From Hypsibius dujardini (lineage: Eukaryota; Tardigrada; Eutardigrada; Parachela; Hypsibiidae), in assembly GCA_001579985.1 (NCBI GenBank), contig LRSR01005791.1:1-35931 (forward strand): DNA of 35,931 nt, in the 5' to 3' direction. How positions within the stretch are numbered: the stretch's first letter is position 1; every line of letters starts with the position of its first letter. Positions 32,119-35,931 of the stretch are shown piece after piece. A model generated the notes under the pieces. That model saw nothing but the letters and a program-made list of their open reading frames with translations, was not told the origin of the DNA and searched no databases. Position numbers and translations under genes: made by a program.

Positions 32119-33235
32119 GGAAGTTTCACTGTACTGAAGTAGTATATCTGTAGCTATTGATAGCCTTCTCTGTCATTTCATCAAATTATCAAAGACCTTT
32201 GGGTCCTGTAGCACTACTCATTTTTCCTACAAATTAGAATCTTCGCGTGCCTAGCTCAAATTAACGCCGCAATCTGAAAGCAGCATTTCCTTGCTATTAA
32301 TGGAAATGACAAAAAATTTCAGAAATAATTTATACCGCTCTTTTTGGAAGAGGAAAATAGAAACAGCATGTTGCATTGGAATGTGGAATCGGCTAACATC
32401 TTCTTCCGCACTTGTTTGACAATTCCTTGACAGTAACCGCGGCACCAATGCCTCGACACGGAATATTCCGCATATATATTTGGCCTGGCGGGGAACCCAT
32501 CAAGAATATAATGCACCAGGGTAACAATCTGTGTGTGTGTGTATGTATAGAGGAGCTACCGTAATTTCTGAAAAGATTACAAGCGGTAAACTGCCAGCGC
32601 AAATCTCTAAATATATCGCAACTCAAGATGTTCGGGGGCGCAGAATTCTTTTAAAGAGGGGCTTGAGTCCTTTACGAGCGGGGTAGAAAAAAATTGACGA
32701 TTAAGCGAGCACTTTGACGCTGGCATGTCGGCGACCTTGTTTAGTGGAATGGCATTAGGAAGAAAAAAAGGACATGCAGTGTGACGATAATAAATGTGGA
32801 TTTTGTCAAGTGGAACCGTGTGGGGACAAGAAAAAAGGGTGGGCGGAAACGGAGTAGCAGCGGTAGTTAGAAAAGGATCCGAGAGGTCGCGCTTGGTCGC
32901 CATTATTCATCCAAGTGTGATAGTGTCAAGATATGTTCTCTCTCGCTCGTAGCCAACATGAAAAATGACCGCTTATAGGTTTCCCGACATATGCTGTTCC
33001 GATGGGGAGGCTTAAGAGCTTTCCGGAAAGAAAGATGTCTTACAGTGCGGAATTGGAACGATTGATGGGCTTTGTTTTACACCAAACAGCTCGACAAATA
33101 ATAACAAATAGGCACACTTATTAGGCACCATTGACGTAATTCCGGAGCCTGGTTCCGGTTCCTTTCGTAACGCGGCGGCCATGAAATTTGAGCCCTCAAC
33201 AAATGAAAACAACGTAAAACGGTCTGACTAGTTAT
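32119..33235. other. Intergenic, no gene recognised
   Basis: Several minus-strand open frames (32251-32903) show no recognisable protein. A short TG run (tgtgtgtgtgtatgtatag) lies near 32530. Otherwise I see nothing in it. Confidence 0.45.
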
Positions 33236-33248
33236 CTACCAGTCTGCC

Positions 33249-33289
<41 letters not shown>

Positions 33290-33500
33290 GTCTGTCTGCA
33301 TTACTGCTTGTCTGTCTGTCTATCTGTTTATCTGTCTATCTATTTATCTGTCTGTCTGCCTGTCTGTTTGTCTGACTGTCTGCCTGTCTGTCTATCTGCC
33401 TGTCCGCCTGTCCGCCCGCTTGTCTGCTTCCACGTCTACCTCTTAGCATGTTTGTCTATCTTTTGTCTATTCATCTAGATATCTGCATGTCTGTCTATTT
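33236..33500. repeat. Longest CTGT array in the window
   Basis: The array starts with ten or so near-perfect ctgt units (about 33245-33298) and continues with gcctgtctg, tatctgtc and tgtccgcctg variants for about 265 bp. It lies about 800 bp before the GPCR start codon. Confidence 0.9.
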
Positions 33501-34298
33501 GAATTTATGCCCGGCCGAAAACATGGTCCCGGGCCCATTTGTGATCCTGTCAGTCAGCTCTAGCTTTCAATCCGGGATCAGCCGACAAGTTTGCCTCCCA
33601 GGGTGAATTGTAGTGCGCGAATCCGTACACACACAAAAAGGGCCAGCTTAGAGAGGGGTCGACCTCCAATCCATCCAGCGAACTCATACACTGGAGACTG
33701 CACCAGCCGTAATCCTAAAGCCCATACAGACAAACTACAGAGAACACCGCAGGGGAGAGGAAGCACCGTTTCTCTCATCACCCATATTTGTGGTTGTGTA
33801 TGCGCGGTCTGGTCTTACAGAGTAGTGTGAGATTTGCATTGAATATAACTTTCACTCGCGCCGCTCGTTCACGTCATCCAAACAGAATGGACTCTCGTCC
33901 TTTGATCATCCTTCATAGTACTCTGTAGCAATTGTTGGCACCATGCGGGATTTATTTAAATAAGTACTCCCGGCGACCCTCCCCCTTCCTTCCTTCCCCT
34001 GGCAAAAGGCATATAGCTACCGTGTTTGTGGACAGGAAACCGCGGAATCGTATCGTATCGGATCATAGACAAGAGACACAGTCCGATCCGTACACAACAT
34101 AAAACCATTATATCCTGTAGCGTTGACACTTCCGGCTTTTTAAAAATTCCCTCCACGCGCACTTCATGCCGCTCGCCATTTCTCCGCGGGATCTGTCTTC
34201 ATAGGACAAAATGATTGCTGGATGATAAGCTTTCAGGCCCAACGTTACTGACTTGACTGCTGAATTGTCTACGCGCTGAAGGACAGGGTCTGTCTGCA
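33501..34298. other. Upstream region of the GPCR gene
   Basis: I see no coding exon. It should hold the promoter and 5' leader of the receptor gene. A small repeat atcgtatcgtatcgg occurs near 34048, and an imperfect TATA-like ttatttaaataag lies near 33951-33963. Neither defines a start site. Confidence 0.35.
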
Positions 34299-34701
34299 AT
34301 GGAGGTCGTGGTGAGGAATGTCAGCCACAGCTGCTCATCGTGGAACGGCAGCAGCAGTGGCGGGACTTGGACAAGTGCAAGTGGTCCCTCTTTGGCTGAG
34401 GTGCAATTCAATCCTCCCGCTGCGAATCACAACAGCAACTGCAGTAGTAGTGGTGGTAGTCAAGACATCAACCAAGCTAACTGGACAATCGCGTCGGGGA
34501 TGATGACGACGGTGGTGGATGAGGTGGATCTCGGCACGTACCCGGACTTTGCGCAGCTGCCCGCGGTCCGCGTAGCCTTCGTGGTGCTGTACACAGTGAT
34601 TGTGGTGCTGACATTTAGCGGGAATGTTCTCGTCGTCTACACCGTCACCTGTCAGAAGAAGATGCACAACTCAGTCAACTATTTGATCTGCAATCTGGCC
34701 G
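34299..34701 (+). CDS. Class A GPCR, first coding exon (partial)
   Basis: The exon encodes 134 residues plus one base and ends at a strong donor, GCCG|GTGAGT. The first 85 or so residues form an extracellular tail with several N-glycosylation sequons (NVS at 7-9, NGS, NWT) and Gly/Ser/Asn-rich stretches. TM1 follows (V-A-F-V-V-L-Y-T-V-I-V-V-L-T-F) and ends with the class A signature S-G-N-V-L-V-V-Y-T-V. The short loop CQKKMHNSVNYLICNLA begins TM2, and the split codon would continue towards the usual L-A-x-x-D. This pattern is typical of peptide and amine receptors acting through G proteins at the plasma membrane. The ligand cannot be read from this part. I found no convincing TM2-TM7 exons in the remaining 1.2 kb, so the rest is probably beyond the right edge. 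Confidence 0.8.
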
Positions 34702-34784
34702 GTGAGTCGTCGCTCTATAATTAGATTAAAAAAATTTCGTTTTAGTTAAGATAAGTTGTTAGACTTTCAACAAAACGGATACTT

Positions 34785-34856
34785 CTATCTGTCTCTCTGT
34801 CTGCCTGTCTGCATGTCTGTCTGTCTGTCTGCCTGTTTGCTTGTCAGCTTGTCTGA
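34785..34856. repeat. CTGT repeat in GPCR intron 1
   Basis: Words ctgtctctctgtctgcctgt and gtctgtctgtctgcctgttt lie between the original exon end and its duplicated fragment, ending where the duplicate begins (34853). Confidence 0.85.
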
Positions 34857-34965
34857 CAGTCAGCGGGAATGTCCTGGTCGTCTACTCACCTGTCAGAAGA
34901 AGATGCAAGACTCGGTCAACTATTTGATCTGTAATTTGGCCGATGAGTTTTCAGGCTATAATTAG
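34853..34965 (+). pseudogene. Duplicated, broken fragment of the GPCR exon
   Basis: This stretch repeats 34608-34724: the end of TM1, the loop, the start of TM2, the donor region and the first intron bases up to ctataattag. The copy has a 4-base deletion (ctacaccgtcacctg became ctactcacctg), which shifts the frame, and its donor GGTGAGT is changed to GATGAGT. It cannot serve as an alternative exon as it stands. Similarity is high elsewhere (tgtcagaagaagatgca and caactatttgatctg are unchanged), so the copying is fairly recent. Confidence 0.85.
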
Positions 34966-35931
34966 ATTTTATTTAATAATTATTTTAATTGATATCATGT
35001 GAGTTAAGTTTAGCTTTCGGTGGCATAACCGTAAAAAGACTGTAGTGCCACGATTATAGCGGTCAGTTTTTACACCCGGGCAGCGCACTCAGTGTGTGTG
35101 TGTGTGTTGGATGAGTGCCAGCTTATGACAGAGGCGCCTGGCGGAGGCGGGGTTTAACCGACCGTTATAATCGTGGCACTACAGTAGCGAACATAAGTAG
35201 CGCTTGGCTTACAAAATGTAATTAAATTATAATTAGATTAAAAAATGCCAGCACTCTTAGTCAAAGATTACATTTTTTTATTTACGTTAAAGTGCTGTCC
35301 TATTTGTCCTGCTAACTTATAATCAAGTTATGTATGGAAAGGTGTGTCGCCGGTGACGACTTAATGAAAAGATTAACACCACCATACCGATACGTATGGT
35401 TAAATTTATTATTGACCGGACGTGAGTTATTGTAAGTGGTTCTGGATTATTGCATTATATTATATTATTCAAATCAATAATTCTCCGTTGCCCAAATTGT
35501 GTATATGTTGCTGTCCACAATTTAGCTGGTGTTCGAAAATCATTACACGTTTTCACCTGATCCTGCTTGCAAATTTGATATCCCGATTGATCAACATCAA
35601 AATATGCGAACTTAACTTCAACGTCCCCATTCCAGGTCCTGAAAATTTCCCCGGGATATTTTTTCATAAATTAATTTAAAACAATTAATACTATTCTTAG
35701 ATTCTTTAGTATACACACTATTTTTTGGTTGTCTTTCAAGTTAGACCTTTTCTACTTTGTTTGTTTATTTCACAAAATGCAACGCAAATTGAAAAATAGA
35801 AGGATTCAATTATTAGTCGTAAGGAGCACATCGCAATTTATCACAAAAGTATGAATAACTAATATTATTTAGTTTAAGCCCCGGGGACTCGGCCTGCGCG
35901 TTTCGTTCGACCTCAAATCAGGTTCCATGCA
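34966..35931. other. GPCR intron 1 or intergenic, with a MITE
   Basis: No further receptor exon is recognised. A fold-back element lies at 35040-35184. The phrase tataattagattaaaaaa, present just after the original GPCR exon, recurs near 35228. A minus-strand open frame at 35455-35667 with an acceptor-like tttcag inside is described separately as a doubtful exon. The last 200 bp are AT-rich without features. Confidence 0.4.
35040..35184. mobile_element. MITE-like fold-back element with 25 bp inverted ends
   Basis: ctgtagtgccacgattatag (35040 on, 25 bp to 35064) and the complement of 35160-35184 match at 24 of 25 positions. Weaker similarity runs further inward (cagtttttacaccc against cggttaaacccc). 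The element is about 145 bp, with a tgtgtgtgtg run inside. It has no coding capacity. Flanking duplications are not clear. The end word gtagtgccacg also occurs in the fold-back remnant near 1006-1016. Confidence 0.75.

Overview
The window is animal nuclear DNA. It carries several protein genes split by short GT-AG introns (about 60 to 330 bp), one nuclear tRNA gene, MITE-like fold-back elements and about twenty blocks of a CTGT/CAGA simple repeat. No bacterial-style operon, viral gene, CRISPR array or rRNA is visible. The gene types (insect-type gustatory-receptor-like 7TM protein, TRIM2/3-like RING/NHL protein, LC8 dynein light chain, class A GPCR, small Ser/Tyr-rich secreted protein) suit an ecdysozoan. 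The compact introns, mid GC content and CTGT repeats make a tardigrade my best guess, but that is inference.

Layout. 1-2964: mostly intergenic, with a tRNA-Gln(TTG) at 1116-1187 and a pair of inverted repeat copies. 2965-4979: a five-exon 7TM receptor of gustatory-receptor type. 5085-5870: a degenerate tandem array of about 20 bp units, into which a 286 bp fold-back element with 64 bp inverted repeats and a TA duplication has inserted. 6734-8820: a seven-exon gene for a 344-residue disordered protein that I match tentatively to PABIR/FAM122, a PP2A-B55 regulator. 8821-24171: about 15 kb with no convincing coding exon and dense CTGT repeats, perhaps intergenic DNA plus 5'-UTR introns of the next gene. 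24188-27199: a six-exon TRIM2/TRIM3-type gene (RING, B-box, coiled coil, filamin, NHL). 28042-28480: a two-exon LC8-type dynein light chain. 28870-32120: intergenic DNA with a fold-back repeat family, and a one-exon secreted peptide gene at 30018-30320. 33236-33500: the longest CTGT array. 34299-34701: the first coding exon of a class A GPCR, whose 3' end has been partly copied about 245 bp downstream. 35040-35184: another MITE-like element.

The genes look like unrelated neighbours, all placed on the + strand, and not a functional cluster. Exon joins were checked by hand for phase. The GR-like, PABIR-like, TRIM and dynein models all give coding lengths divisible by three. Two of the proposed splice donors are unusual GTCTTT sites. 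I did not find a clear new biological system. The best leads are the GPCR exon-fragment duplication, the MITE nested in a minisatellite, the GTCTTT donors and the fold-back repeat family.
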